Source: Deltaproteobacteria bacterium (GTDB taxonomy: Bacteria; Desulfobacterota; Syntrophobacteria; BM002). From it: 33,302 nt of DNA. Each line of letters opens with the position of its first letter. Position 1 is the stretch's first letter. Below, in pieces: positions 1 through 8,303 of the stretch. Where the stretch lies: assembly GCA_022340515.1 (NCBI GenBank), contig JAJDNT010000202.1, positions 1 through 33,302 of the forward strand, written 5' to 3'. The position numbers were made by a program, and so were the translations under genes. The notes below the pieces were generated by a model, which saw only the letters and a program-made list of their open reading frames with translations, searched no databases and was not told the origin of the DNA.

Positions 1-2
1 AA

Positions 3-794
3 GAGGCTATTGACGGGCGACTGAGCCTGATTGTTCTCCTTGCCCTCGTCTTTGCCAAAATGCTTGCCTTTTCCCTGACCGTCTCCTCCGGTGGCTCGGG
101 TGGCGTCTTTGCGCCGAGCCTGTATGTAGGTGCCATGTTGGGTGGTTTGCTAGCCCAACTTTTTCACCAACCAGCGGCAGCCTTTGTTGTTGTTGGAATG
201 GCTGCCGTCTTTGCCGGTGCGGCGCGGGTGCCGGTGGCCAGCATGTTAATGGTAACAGAAATGACCGGAGGATATCACTTGCTGCCACCGGCGGCCTTGA
301 CCGTTATCCTAAGCTACCTTATTCAAGTGTCATTGTCCGGTAAACTGAAGTACGGAAGCCTTTATGAGGCACAGGTGCCCGGTCGAGCGGATTCTCCGGC
401 CCACCATGCCGAACACCTCGAGGCAGCAATCCATCTGCTCCAAACTCGTCACGTTTCTGTGCCTGCCACCGTCAGTCACATGGATCTACGGGTTCTTTTA
501 GCCTCAGGGATTTCTCTTGACCTGCCGGACGGCAAAAAGCTTGCCTTGGGTAGTCTAAAGAAGAAAAGTCCCTATGTGGGGCGATCAGTTGAGGAAAATT
601 TTCCACAGACTGCCAAGGAAGATTTTGAAGTTGTCGCCGTCTTTCGGCAAGGACACACTCTTCTGCCCCACTCCGGTCTGATTTTAAAGCCGGAGGATCG
701 TTTGCTGGTCATTACCACGGAAGAGGTGTGGAAAAAGCTCGAATTCCATTTGGCGCCCTTGGTCCAAATAAAGGGGACACTTTTCGGCCAATGA
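3..794 (+). CDS. ClC-family chloride channel/transporter, C-terminal part (5' end outside window)
   Basis: The reading frame is open from base 3, so the gene begins upstream of the window and only its last 263 residues are visible. The motif GSGGVFAPSL (about nt 90-123) is the GxFxP anion-selectivity signature of ClC channels and antiporters, and it is followed by hydrophobic helices with the family pattern AAVFAGAARVPVASMLMVTEMTGGY. After the membrane part, roughly the last 75 residues (VGRSVEENFP...LKPEDRLLVITTEE) look like a TrkA-C/RCK-C regulatory domain, a known partner of bacterial ClC proteins. The protein should move chloride, perhaps coupled to protons, across the inner membrane. The first methionine at 60 lies inside the membrane domain and is not a real start. 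Transport mode cannot be judged because the gating-glutamate region is missing. Confidence 0.9.
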   Translation, partial: EAIDGRLSLIVLLALVFAKMLAFSLTVSSGGSGGVFAPSLYVGAMLGGLLAQLFHQPAAAFVVVGMAAVFAGAARVPVASMLMVTEMTGGYHLLPPAALTVILSYLIQVSLSGKLKYGSLYEAQVPGRADSPAHHAEHLEAAIHLLQTRHVSVPATVSHMDLRVLLASGISLDLPDGKKLALGSLKKKSPYVGRSVEENFPQTAKEDFEVVAVFRQGHTLLPHSGLILKPEDRLLVITTEEVWKKLEFHLAPLVQIKGTLFGQ

Positions 795-879
795 TTCTCC
801 CATAGGAGAGATGAGATTGCCCGGCTGGATTTCAGTGGTTATTGAGGTGTGTAGGGATTTTCCATAGAGGAGTGCTTTT

Positions 880-1677
880 ATGTCAGGTTTGCTTGGTAGA
901 CTGAACCGTTGGCAATTAGCCCGGCGTCCCATCCCCGAAACATGGCTGACTATTCTGCAGGAGAGTGTGCCCTTCTATCCACTGATCTCAAGTGAAATGC
1001 GGCAGCGCTTTGTCGAAATGCTTAAGATATTCATCTGGGAAAAGTATTTTATCGGAGCCGGCGGCATGGTAATCACCGATGAGGTGAGGGTGGTGATTGC
1101 AGCCTGCGCGGTTCGATTGGTCTTGTACCTGGACCTGTCATATTATGACAAGTTGAGTGAGATTGTGGTCTATCCCTATGTCTACAGGCACCTGGATGGA
1201 GAGGTTGCAGTCCTGGGCGAGGCTCGAAATTGGGGTACGGTAGTCCTCTCCTGGCCCGCAGTTTTGCAAGGCCTTGCCTCCCCAAAGAAAGGCCATGAAA
1301 CAGCCACGCATGAATTCGCTCATGTGTTGGATCGAGCGGACGGGGTCTTTGACGGCACCCCAAAGTTGAGGGCGCGGGCTGACTACAAGCCGTGGGCGGA
1401 GATTATGAGTCGCCACTACCTCAGTCTGCGGAAAGGTGACCCCATGGAGGAAAGGGTACTCCGCCAGTATGGCGGTATTAACGAAGCTGAATTCTTTGCT
1501 GTGGCAACAGAGTCCTATTTCGAGAGGCCGCAACTGATGAAGGAACTTGTCCCTGATCTGTACGCAGAACTCCAGGCATTCTATGGCGGCGATCCCGCCT
1601 CGCTGGAGTGCAAAAGCGCTGCGAGTTCATGCTCACACGGGGATGGACAGTCTGGTGAAAAAGACTCGGTTCACTGA
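880..1677 (+). CDS. mtfA: MtfA-like zinc metallopeptidase (family M90)
   Basis: This 265-residue protein carries HEFAHVLD with H144, E145 and H148 as zinc ligands and catalytic glutamate, followed by GGINEAEFFAVATESYFERP, where a glutamate is the expected third ligand. This is the pattern of MtfA, which in E. coli binds the glucose repressor Mlc and has aminopeptidase activity. Length matches the family (about 260 residues). There is no signal peptide, so it should be cytosolic. The C-terminal 25 residues (ending SCSHGDGQSGEKDSVH) are polar, contain two cysteines, and look like a lineage-specific tail. The preceding channel gene ends 85 bp upstream. Whether an Mlc-like partner exists here cannot be seen; peptidase activity is the safer inference. 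Confidence 0.85.
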   Translation: MSGLLGRLNRWQLARRPIPETWLTILQESVPFYPLISSEMRQRFVEMLKIFIWEKYFIGAGGMVITDEVRVVIAACAVRLVLYLDLSYYDKLSEIVVYPYVYRHLDGEVAVLGEARNWGTVVLSWPAVLQGLASPKKGHETATHEFAHVLDRADGVFDGTPKLRARADYKPWAEIMSRHYLSLRKGDPMEERVLRQYGGINEAEFFAVATESYFERPQLMKELVPDLYAELQAFYGGDPASLECKSAASSCSHGDGQSGEKDSVH

Positions 1678-1775
1678 TTGTTTCTCTTCGGGACTTTTAG
1701 GCTAAACAGGAAGGCTGATCTTTTGATGACCGGCATGTTGAGCCCGCTGGCCTTAACCGGGAAAAGTGGAAAACT

Positions 1776-2378
1776 ATGAGTGACTTCTTCTTGACCGTTA
1801 AGCCGTATCTGAATCATTATGGCTACTGGGCCTTATTTGGCGCCCTTTTGGTCGAGAGCTTCGGCATGCCGCTACCGGGGGAGACCTTGTTGATTGCCTC
1901 AGCTCTTCTGGCTTCCCACGGGGAGATGCACATTGTTCCTGTCCTGCTCATAGCTTGCGCAGCCGCTGTCACCGGCGACAATATAGGGTATGCCATCGGC
2001 CACTTCGGAGGGAGAAAGTTGGTGCTGCGCTACGGTCACTATGTGTTGATCAGTGAGCAGCGACTGCAAAAAGCTGAAAGATTCTTCGGCAAATACGGGG
2101 GAGCCGTGGTGGTAATCGCCCGCTTCCTGGCAGTCTTGCGCCAACTCAATGGTATTGTCGCAGGGACTGTCAAGATGAGTTGGCACCGATTTCTGGCTTA
2201 TAATATTTTGGGCGCGGCATTATGGGTTGGTTTTTGGGGCATGCTTTTCTATGAGCTGGGTGAGAGGGCCTTTGGTCTTGGAGCCGGTTTCAAGACTCTG
2301 CAATTTTTTTTCCTTGGTGGACTGGTTGCGGCCACAGCGGCTCTGGCAATCCATTTGCGGCGGAGACGGAGAGGGTGA
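1776..2378 (+). CDS. DedA family (VTT domain) membrane protein
   Basis: This 200-residue polytopic membrane protein contains the DedA signatures ESFGMPLPGETLLIASALLA near residue 30, GDNIGYAIGHFGGRK near residue 68 and ARFLAVLRQLNGIVAGTVKMSW near residue 115. DedA proteins sit in the inner membrane and are linked to proton-motive-force maintenance, envelope stress and recycling of lipid carriers (undecaprenyl phosphate, phosphatidylethanolamine). The conserved glutamate and the central arginine region are present. The C-terminus ends in a basic stretch (HLRRRRRG), as expected for a cytoplasmic end. No strong Shine-Dalgarno is visible before the ATG; GTGGAAAAC is the best candidate. A second, distant DedA protein lies at the end of the same gene run. 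Confidence 0.9.
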   Translation: MSDFFLTVKPYLNHYGYWALFGALLVESFGMPLPGETLLIASALLASHGEMHIVPVLLIACAAAVTGDNIGYAIGHFGGRKLVLRYGHYVLISEQRLQKAERFFGKYGGAVVVIARFLAVLRQLNGIVAGTVKMSWHRFLAYNILGAALWVGFWGMLFYELGERAFGLGAGFKTLQFFFLGGLVAATAALAIHLRRRRRG

Positions 2379-2558
2379 ACAACGCTCTTTCCACTACTAC
2401 CGGGGTAGCTTTCAGCCCGGCTTCCCCGTGGCCCATGTCTCTAAAATATTTTTGGGGAAAGTCCGGGGGCAATAAAGATGGAGTCTTGCAATGTATGTAT
2501 ATATAATCAAAAGTTGTTGATCATCTCGTGGAGCTACTAAAAGTTTGGAGAAAAGACC

Positions 2559-2894
2559 TTGAGCGAAGGCGGAGGACGGGAATCTACACAGATTATCATC
2601 AATGAAGCTCAGCTGGTGCTGGCCGAGAAGAGGACCGCCCTGGCAACCGTACGAACAGCAATAGCTGTTCTGGCTCTCCCCCTTTCCATAGCCAGCGTTC
2701 TTATCGCCACTTCCACACTGTATAAGGTCAAAAGTGTCTTGTACCTGCTCATACCGGTATCACTGATCAATGCTTTGCTGGTGGCACTGGGTATGTACCT
2801 CATTATTCGGTCCCTCATTCGTCTTCGCCACTATGAAAAAATGATCTTACACCTTAAGCGAAAACATAGCCTGGTGGCAGAATTTATTGAGTGA
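2559..2894 (+). CDS. Small DUF202-like membrane protein
   Basis: This 111-residue protein starts at TTG, preceded by TTTGGAG. It has two predicted membrane helices (about residues 29-51 and 58-85) and a basic C-terminal segment. The stretch LAEKRTALATVRTAIAVLAL before and into the first helix resembles the LAxERTxLAWxRTxLA signature of DUF202 (YidH-like) proteins, whose function is unknown. The similarity is by eye and the usual tryptophan is absent, so the family assignment is tentative. It stands alone between a 180-bp and a 75-bp spacer, on the same strand as its neighbours. The upstream spacer (2379-2558) holds a TATAAT at 2502-2507 but no convincing -35 box. Confidence 0.7.
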   Translation: MSEGGGRESTQIIINEAQLVLAEKRTALATVRTAIAVLALPLSIASVLIATSTLYKVKSVLYLLIPVSLINALLVALGMYLIIRSLIRLRHYEKMILHLKRKHSLVAEFIE

Positions 2895-2969
2895 ATCGGG
2901 GGTGACTACCTTGGGTGCAGTCTCAGGAGGATCTGCACCCGTTGACATGCACCATTGGAGGTTACAGGG

Positions 2970-3800
2970 TTGTATAGTGCAGAGCGCATTTTGGCGCTGG
3001 TGGGATTGGGATTCGCCACAGGAGCATATGGAACGATAATCGGTGCCGGCGGGGGTTTTGTTTTGATGCCCCTGCTCCTTTTACTCTATCCTAAGGAGAA
3101 TCCGGAAATCCTTACCAGCATATCGTTGGCAGTGGTGTTTTTTAATGCTCTGTCAGGCTCTGAAGCCTACGCCTTGATGCGGCGCATTGATTACCGGGCA
3201 GGGTTGATATTTGCCACCGCCACCATCCCAGGGGCAATTATCGGTGCCCTGAACACCTCTTATGTTCCCAGAAAACTCTTCGACATCATCTTTGCCATCT
3301 TGTTATTAGGCGGGGCGGCCTTCCTCTCGTTAAAACCAAACTTCGAGGACCAAGTCGGGCCAAAACACGGGCCGGGGCACCACCAAGTCACTCACCACTT
3401 GGTTGAAGCAGACGGGGTAAGCCATACCTATAGCTTCAACATCTTGCTGGGGGTCACCCTAAGCTTTTTTGTGGGATACATTTCCAGCTTTCTGGGCATC
3501 GGTGGAGGAATCATCCACGTGCCGGCCCTGGTTTATCTGCTACATTTCCCGGTACACGTTGCAACTGCCACCTCCCATTTCATCCTGGCCATCATGGCTT
3601 TAACCGGTACGGTAGTGCATATTGTTACCGGCAGCTTTGTCCAAGGAGTGCATCGGACTGTGTCACTGGCTATAGGGGTGGTTATCGGCGCTCAAGTGGG
3701 AGCGCATCTATCCCAAAAGATCAAAACCAACTGGATTATTCGCAGCTTGGCCTTGGCACTTGGCCTGGTGGGCATCCGCATTCTCATGGTAGTCTTGTAG
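2970..3800 (+). CDS. TauE/SafE (TSUP) family anion exporter
   Basis: This is an eight-helix type membrane protein of about 276 residues built from two related halves. Each half begins with a glycine-rich loop, GAYGTIIGAGGGFVLMPLLL and GYISSFLGIGGGIIHVPALV, which is the TSUP signature. The family moves sulfite, sulfoacetate or related organosulfur anions across the inner membrane; the substrate cannot be told from sequence. I chose TTG at 2970 because GGAGGT (2957-2962) lies seven bases before it; the in-frame TTG at 2955 overlaps that ribosome site. A His-rich loop (PKHGPGHHQVTHHLVEADGVSH) joins the halves and may be cytoplasmic. Neighbours do not reveal a sulfur pathway. Confidence 0.87.
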   Translation: MYSAERILALVGLGFATGAYGTIIGAGGGFVLMPLLLLLYPKENPEILTSISLAVVFFNALSGSEAYALMRRIDYRAGLIFATATIPGAIIGALNTSYVPRKLFDIIFAILLLGGAAFLSLKPNFEDQVGPKHGPGHHQVTHHLVEADGVSHTYSFNILLGVTLSFFVGYISSFLGIGGGIIHVPALVYLLHFPVHVATATSHFILAIMALTGTVVHIVTGSFVQGVHRTVSLAIGVVIGAQVGAHLSQKIKTNWIIRSLALALGLVGIRILMVVL

Positions 3801-3876
3801 GGCAAAAACTCCCCTTGATTACTTTCGCAGGGAATGACCAGTGGAGTGACAAAGTAAGGAAGGATGAGCTGACCGT

Positions 3877-5190
3877 ATGGATAGGGAAAAATCACTGGGC
3901 TACTGGTCAGTGGTAGCTATCGGCGTGGGTGGTATGGTGGGCGGCGGCATATTTGCGGTATTGGGCTTGGCCGTTCAACTCACCCATGGAGGCGCGCCCA
4001 TCGCCTTCACTCTAGCTGGCATCGTCGCTCTGATAACCTCCTATTCTTATGCCCGCCTGTCAGTAACCTATCCCAGTCAGGGTGGAACAGTTGAATTCCT
4101 TAACCAAGCCTTCGGCCCAGGAATCATTTCGGGGGGACTTAACATCCTTTTGTGGCTTAGCTATATTGTCATGCTCTCTTTATATGCTTATGCCTTCGGC
4201 AGTTATGGGGCCAGCTTCTTCCCAGCCAGCAGCCAGCCTTTTATGAGACATACCTTCATCAGTGGCGCTATTATTTTATTGACCTTGCTGAACATTAAAG
4301 GTGCTGGAATAGTCGGCAAGGCAGAAGAGTGGATTGTTGGGCTGAAACTTCTCATCTTATTATTTTTTATCGGTATGGGCTTATGGCATGTCGACCTGCA
4401 GCGACTTGCCCCGACTGCTTGGAGTTCTCCACTCCAACTGGTCGCAGGTGGCATGATCATATTTTTGGCATACGAGGGTTTCGAACTCATCGCCAACACC
4501 GCCGGCGATGTTAGAAACCAGAGCAAAATCCTCCCTCTTTCTTACTATTCTGCGGTTGGCTTCGTGATAGTGCTCTATGGCCTCATTTCCTTGGTAACCG
4601 TGGGTCAGCTTTCGGTTGACACCATAGTCGCGGCAAGAGACTATGCCCTGGCTGAGAGTGCTCGACCCTTTATGGGAAGTTTCGGCTTTGCCCTGATTGC
4701 TGTTGCCGCTCTGCTTTCCACCAGTTCAGCCATCAATGCCACTCTTTATGGGGCTGCACGGGTGAGCTATATTATCGCTAAAGAAGGGGAGCTTCCAGAA
4801 ATTCTGGAAAGAAAAGTGTGGAATCGTCCTATTGAGGGTTTGTTGGTTACTTCCGGGGTGACTCTGCTAATTGCTAATTATGCTGATTTGTCAAGCATCT
4901 CCATGATGGGAAGTGGAGGATTCTTGATAATCTTTGCAGCAGTAAACGTTTCGAATGCCATTCTTTATAAGAAAACATCGAGTCGAAGATGGCTTTCAGC
5001 ATTGGGCATCCTCGTTTGTTTGAGTGCTTTGACCGCATTAATATGGCAGACAGCCATAGCCTCGCCTTCCAAACTGTGGGTTTTGGCGATCATGCTTGGG
5101 CTTGCCTTCGCCGCCGAGTCTATTTATCGCGGGATCACAGGAAGAGAACTCAAGAATATTTTGCCAAAGGGTCATATTCAAATGTCCTAG
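3877..5190 (+). CDS. APC superfamily amino acid permease
   Basis: This 437-residue protein has about twelve hydrophobic helices. The first contains GVGGMVGGGIFAVLGLAV, the broken-helix glycine motif used by APC transporters to bind the substrate backbone. Later segments (AYEGFELIANTAGDVRNQ; LLSTSSAINATLYGAARVSYIIAKEGELP) match helix 6 and helix 8 of amino acid permeases. It should import or exchange amino acids or polyamines, driven by an ion gradient; substrate is unknown. The ATG is followed by MDREKSLGYWS, a short cytoplasmic N-terminus. It lies 76 bp after the TSUP gene and 21 bp before the histidine kinase, so it may be co-transcribed with the two-component pair. Confidence 0.9.
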   Translation: MDREKSLGYWSVVAIGVGGMVGGGIFAVLGLAVQLTHGGAPIAFTLAGIVALITSYSYARLSVTYPSQGGTVEFLNQAFGPGIISGGLNILLWLSYIVMLSLYAYAFGSYGASFFPASSQPFMRHTFISGAIILLTLLNIKGAGIVGKAEEWIVGLKLLILLFFIGMGLWHVDLQRLAPTAWSSPLQLVAGGMIIFLAYEGFELIANTAGDVRNQSKILPLSYYSAVGFVIVLYGLISLVTVGQLSVDTIVAARDYALAESARPFMGSFGFALIAVAALLSTSSAINATLYGAARVSYIIAKEGELPEILERKVWNRPIEGLLVTSGVTLLIANYADLSSISMMGSGGFLIIFAAVNVSNAILYKKTSSRRWLSALGILVCLSALTALIWQTAIASPSKLWVLAIMLGLAFAAESIYRGITGRELKNILPKGHIQMS

Positions 5191-5211
5191 CCATTATGTA
5201 GGCATAGCTGC

Positions 5212-7002
5212 ATGTTTACCACTCAGATGCGACCTAATTTCTTTGGAAGTCTTCGAATCCGGTTGATCTTTTTGATCCTCATGGCGGTGGTGCCGACTTT
5301 GGCGGTGATGCTTTATACCGCCTGGGAACAGAGGCAGCTGGATGTAAGCCATATTAGTGAAAAAGTGGCACATCTGGCCAAGCTCGAGGCTAGAGAGGAG
5401 AGGCAAATTCTGGAGGGTGGTCGGCAAATTTTGGAAGCCATGGCCCACTTTCTTGAGAGCTCTAAGGGAGATTCGCTGAGTTGCGCTTCCTTTTTTGCGG
5501 GCCTTTTGCAGCATTACCACCGATATGCCAACCTGGGCGCGGTGAAGCCCGACGGCCACGTTTTTTGTAGTGCAGTTCCTTTACTCGGTCCCACTGATGC
5601 CAGTGACCGCATTTGGTTTCAGCGCACCCTGCAGTCACGACAGTTTGCCTTTGGCGACTACCAAATAGGGCGCATCACCGAGAAACCTGTCTTGGTTTTG
5701 TCCTGTCCTGCCTTTAGCGCTGATGGAGGCATTCTGGCGGTGGTGTTTGCTGCACTTAAGCTGGAATGGCTCAACCGCCTTGCACTTTACGAGGAAGCGG
5801 ATTTGCCCGCGGGAACAACTATCACCAAGATGGACTCTACAGGAGTGGTGCTGGGCCACCAGCCTGGTCCAGGTGATTGGAGCGGACGACAATTTCCGTT
5901 AGAGGCAGTAAGGCAGGCGGTTCTCAAACAAGGCAGCGGTCTGGTAGAAGCGACGGATTCCGAGGGTATTTCCAGACTTTATGTATTCGAATCCCTCATG
6001 AGCGGTTGGGAACAAAGGGAGGTTTATTTGATTCTTGGTGTTCCTAAAAAGATCGCCTTGGCAAATTCTAACCGGATTTTGTTTCGCAATCTGACCGGTA
6101 TGGGGATCATTGCCTTGGCTGCCCTGCTGGCGACCTGGTTCGGTGCGGAAAAAGTGATCCTAAAGCCAGTCAAGGCAATGGTCATGGCGACGAGCGAATT
6201 TGCCGCCGGTAAATTAAATGCTCGCACTGGTCTGTCCGGTGGCCACGACGAGCTCAACCAATTGGCCTTTGCCATTGACCAGATGGCCGAAAGACTAGAA
6301 CAACGACAGATGGAGCGTGATAAGGCAGAGAGAGAAATCAGAAATTCTAGGGAACAATTGCGCAATCTCTCAGCGCACCTGCAATCCGTAAGGGAAGAAG
6401 AGCGAACGCGCATGGCCCGGGAGATTCACGATGAGCTGGGACAGAGTCTCACGGCTCTGAAAATGGATATTTCCTGGCTGAATAGACGATTTCTCGAAGA
6501 AGATCCAGCCTTCAAGAAAAAACTTGCATCCATGGAAGAAGTTATTGACAGCACTATACAGACTGTCCAAAAATTGTCAGGCGAGTTGCGACCAGGAATA
6601 CTGGACGATCTTGGACTTGCTGCCGCCATTGAATGGCAGGCAGAAGAATTTCAAAATCGCACAGGAATCGAGTGTGAAATCTCGCTAAGCCCTGAAGAAA
6701 GCGTTCTCACCAGAGACCAATCAACCACCATGTTCAGGATATTTCAGGAGACCTTGACCAACGTTATCCGCCATGCTCGAGCCACCAAGGTTGAGGTATG
6801 GTTGGAAGAGAGAAAGGGCCGCATAGTTTTAGAAGTTACAGATAACGGTAGGGGAATCACCGAAGCAGAGATAAGCGATCCCAAATCCTTTGGTTTGATT
6901 GGGATGCGCGAGCGGGTCGAATTTATAGACGGGGAGATCACAATCTTAGGCTACCCCGGAAAAGGAACAAGAATAACGGTAACTCTACCGTTGATGGTAT
7001 AG
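5212..7002 (+). CDS. Membrane histidine kinase, NarL/DegS-type (sensor-HAMP-HisKA_3-HATPase)
   Basis: This 596-residue protein has a first membrane helix at about 15-36, an extracytoplasmic sensor region of about 250 residues that resembles a Cache domain (DASDRIWFQRTLQSRQFAFGDY is typical), a second helix at about 290-310, a HAMP linker to about 365, a coiled coil, then a HisKA_3 dimerisation domain with the phospho-acceptor H406 in REIHDELGQSLTALK. The ATPase domain shows the N box (QETLTNVIRHARA), G1 (DNGRGI) and G2 (FGLIGMRERV). HisKA_3 kinases pair with LuxR-type regulators, and one follows 31 bp later. The signal sensed is unknown. It is the prime candidate input for the three repeated promoters described below. 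Confidence 0.93.
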   Translation: MFTTQMRPNFFGSLRIRLIFLILMAVVPTLAVMLYTAWEQRQLDVSHISEKVAHLAKLEAREERQILEGGRQILEAMAHFLESSKGDSLSCASFFAGLLQHYHRYANLGAVKPDGHVFCSAVPLLGPTDASDRIWFQRTLQSRQFAFGDYQIGRITEKPVLVLSCPAFSADGGILAVVFAALKLEWLNRLALYEEADLPAGTTITKMDSTGVVLGHQPGPGDWSGRQFPLEAVRQAVLKQGSGLVEATDSEGISRLYVFESLMSGWEQREVYLILGVPKKIALANSNRILFRNLTGMGIIALAALLATWFGAEKVILKPVKAMVMATSEFAAGKLNARTGLSGGHDELNQLAFAIDQMAERLEQRQMERDKAEREIRNSREQLRNLSAHLQSVREEERTRMAREIHDELGQSLTALKMDISWLNRRFLEEDPAFKKKLASMEEVIDSTIQTVQKLSGELRPGILDDLGLAAAIEWQAEEFQNRTGIECEISLSPEESVLTRDQSTTMFRIFQETLTNVIRHARATKVEVWLEERKGRIVLEVTDNGRGITEAEISDPKSFGLIGMRERVEFIDGEITILGYPGKGTRITVTLPLMV

Positions 7003-7033
7003 CCCAGATGTTTAACTAGAAAGGATGATTTCT

Positions 7034-7666
7034 ATGATCAAGGTACTGGTGGCAGACGATCACCCGGTTGTACGTGAGGGCCTCAAACAGATCCTTGCCG
7101 AGGCACAGGATATAGAGGTTGCGGCTGAGGCCGAAGATGGCCATGAGCTTTTGGACAAGATACGGAAGCAAGCTTTTGACGTGATTGTGTTGGACATAAC
7201 CATGCCCGGCCTGATGGGACTGGATGCTCTCAAACAACTAAAAAGTGAACATCCCCAGCTCCCCGTACTCATCCTGAGCATCCATCCCGAGGAGCAATAC
7301 GCCCTGCGGGTTTTGCGAGCGGGTGCATCTGGTTACCTGACAAAGGCAAGCGCTCCCAACAAATTGACCGAAGCTATCAGGAAGTTGTATCGGGGAGGAA
7401 AATATGTAAGTTCTTCTCTGGCAGAGAGATTAGCCGATGAATTGCTTGGAGATTTGACCAAATTGCCCCACGAGACTCTCTCGGATCGGGAGTATCAGGT
7501 AATGTGTCTCATCGCCTCAGGAAAAACCGTGAGTCAAATCGCAGATCAGCTGGCTCTCAGTGTGAAGACTGTCAGTACCTACCGCTCCCGCATACTCGAA
7601 AAGATGAGGATGCAGTCTAACGCAGAGTTAACCCATTATGCCATAGAGAATAAGCTGGTGGATTAA
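7034..7666 (+). CDS. LuxR/NarL-family DNA-binding response regulator
   Basis: This regulator of about 210 residues begins MIKVLVADDHPVVREGLKQI, with the acidic pocket, then D54 in VLDITMPG as phosphorylation site, and a C-terminal LuxR-type helix-turn-helix (LSDREYQVMCLIASGKTVSQIADQLALSVKTVSTYRSRILEKM). I chose ATG 7034 because AAAGGA ends about nine bases before it; the ATG at 7025 is too close to that site. It follows the HisKA_3 kinase directly, so the two form a cognate pair. Members of this family (NarL, DosR/DevR) bind short heptamer-like sites as inverted or direct pairs upstream of activator-dependent promoters, which is the architecture seen at three promoters in this window. That link is inference. 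Confidence 0.95.
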   Translation: MIKVLVADDHPVVREGLKQILAEAQDIEVAAEAEDGHELLDKIRKQAFDVIVLDITMPGLMGLDALKQLKSEHPQLPVLILSIHPEEQYALRVLRAGASGYLTKASAPNKLTEAIRKLYRGGKYVSSSLAERLADELLGDLTKLPHETLSDREYQVMCLIASGKTVSQIADQLALSVKTVSTYRSRILEKMRMQSNAELTHYAIENKLVD

Positions 7667-7756
7667 GCCGACCGCCTACCATAATAAGACACACCCTTGC
7701 TCCGGGTGCCCCCGGGACATTCCATTTACTGCCTCGCCATCTTCCCCTCTTATAGC

Positions 7757-7850
7757 TTTGTAGGACTTAAACCGACAAGGAAACTTTCCCTTGTCCTACA
7801 GCAAAATCAGACAAGGACCGATACCAGCTCCGGCCGCTGAAACCTATAGT
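7757..7850 (+). promoter_or_regulatory. Shared stress promoter block, copy A (upstream of receiver gene)
   Basis: Heptamer-like sites are TGTAGGA (7759) and ACCGACA (7771) as an inverted pair, then TCCTACA (7794), TCAGACA (7807) and ACCGATA (7817), followed 19 bases after GATACC by a -10 box TATAGT (7845-7850). The arrangement is the same to the base as at 16380-16473 and 19996-20089. No consensus -35 hexamer is present; the last heptamer occupies that position, as expected for an activator contacting RNA polymerase. Predicted transcription starts near 7857, about 23 bases before the ATG at 7880. It probably drives the receiver gene and, since gaps are short, htrA, the P-type ATPase and pfkB. 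Confidence 0.75.
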
Positions 7851-7879
7851 AGAGACAATCAACTAGAAGGTGGCAATCA

Positions 7880-8254
7880 ATGAAGAAAGTGTATGTCGTC
7901 GATGACTCAGATTTTGTCAGGGAGAGAGTGATTGAGATGCTTTCTGAACTGGAAGAGGTGGAAATAGTAGGGGAAACAGGAGACCCGCGGGAAGCTCTGG
8001 CTGCCATTCGCCGAACGGTTCCGGATGCTGTCATATTGGATATCAGACTGCCGGGCAGAAGTGGTGTTGAAGTACTCCGCGACCTCAAGAAAGAGGAGCC
8101 TTCTCCCATTGTCATCATTTTAACCAATTACCCTTACCCTCAGTACCGAAAGCAATGTGACGAGGCAGGTGCCGATTATTTTCTCAACAAATCAACGGAG
8201 TTCAACAAGATCGCCAAAGTACTGAAGGAATTGACGGTGAACGGGCAAGATTGA
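7880..8254 (+). CDS. Stand-alone receiver (CheY-like) protein
   Basis: This 124-residue protein is a single receiver domain: acidic pair in VVDDSDFVRER, D54 in VILDIRLPGRSG, the T/S switch in IILTNYPYPQYRKQC and the conserved lysine in FLNKSTEFNK. There is no output domain. AAGGTGG ends some six bases before the ATG. It could act as a phosphate sink or an allosteric partner for one of the two kinases in the window, or bind a protein target. It lies directly under promoter block A and 49 bp before htrA, so it appears to be the first gene of a stress operon. The full length of the domain is present; nothing is missing. Confidence 0.92.
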   Translation: MKKVYVVDDSDFVRERVIEMLSELEEVEIVGETGDPREALAAIRRTVPDAVILDIRLPGRSGVEVLRDLKKEEPSPIVIILTNYPYPQYRKQCDEAGADYFLNKSTEFNKIAKVLKELTVNGQD

Positions 8255-8303
8255 GGGAAAAAAGTTGTTTGACATAGTAAGTTGCAGGAAAAGGAGAGTA
8301 ATC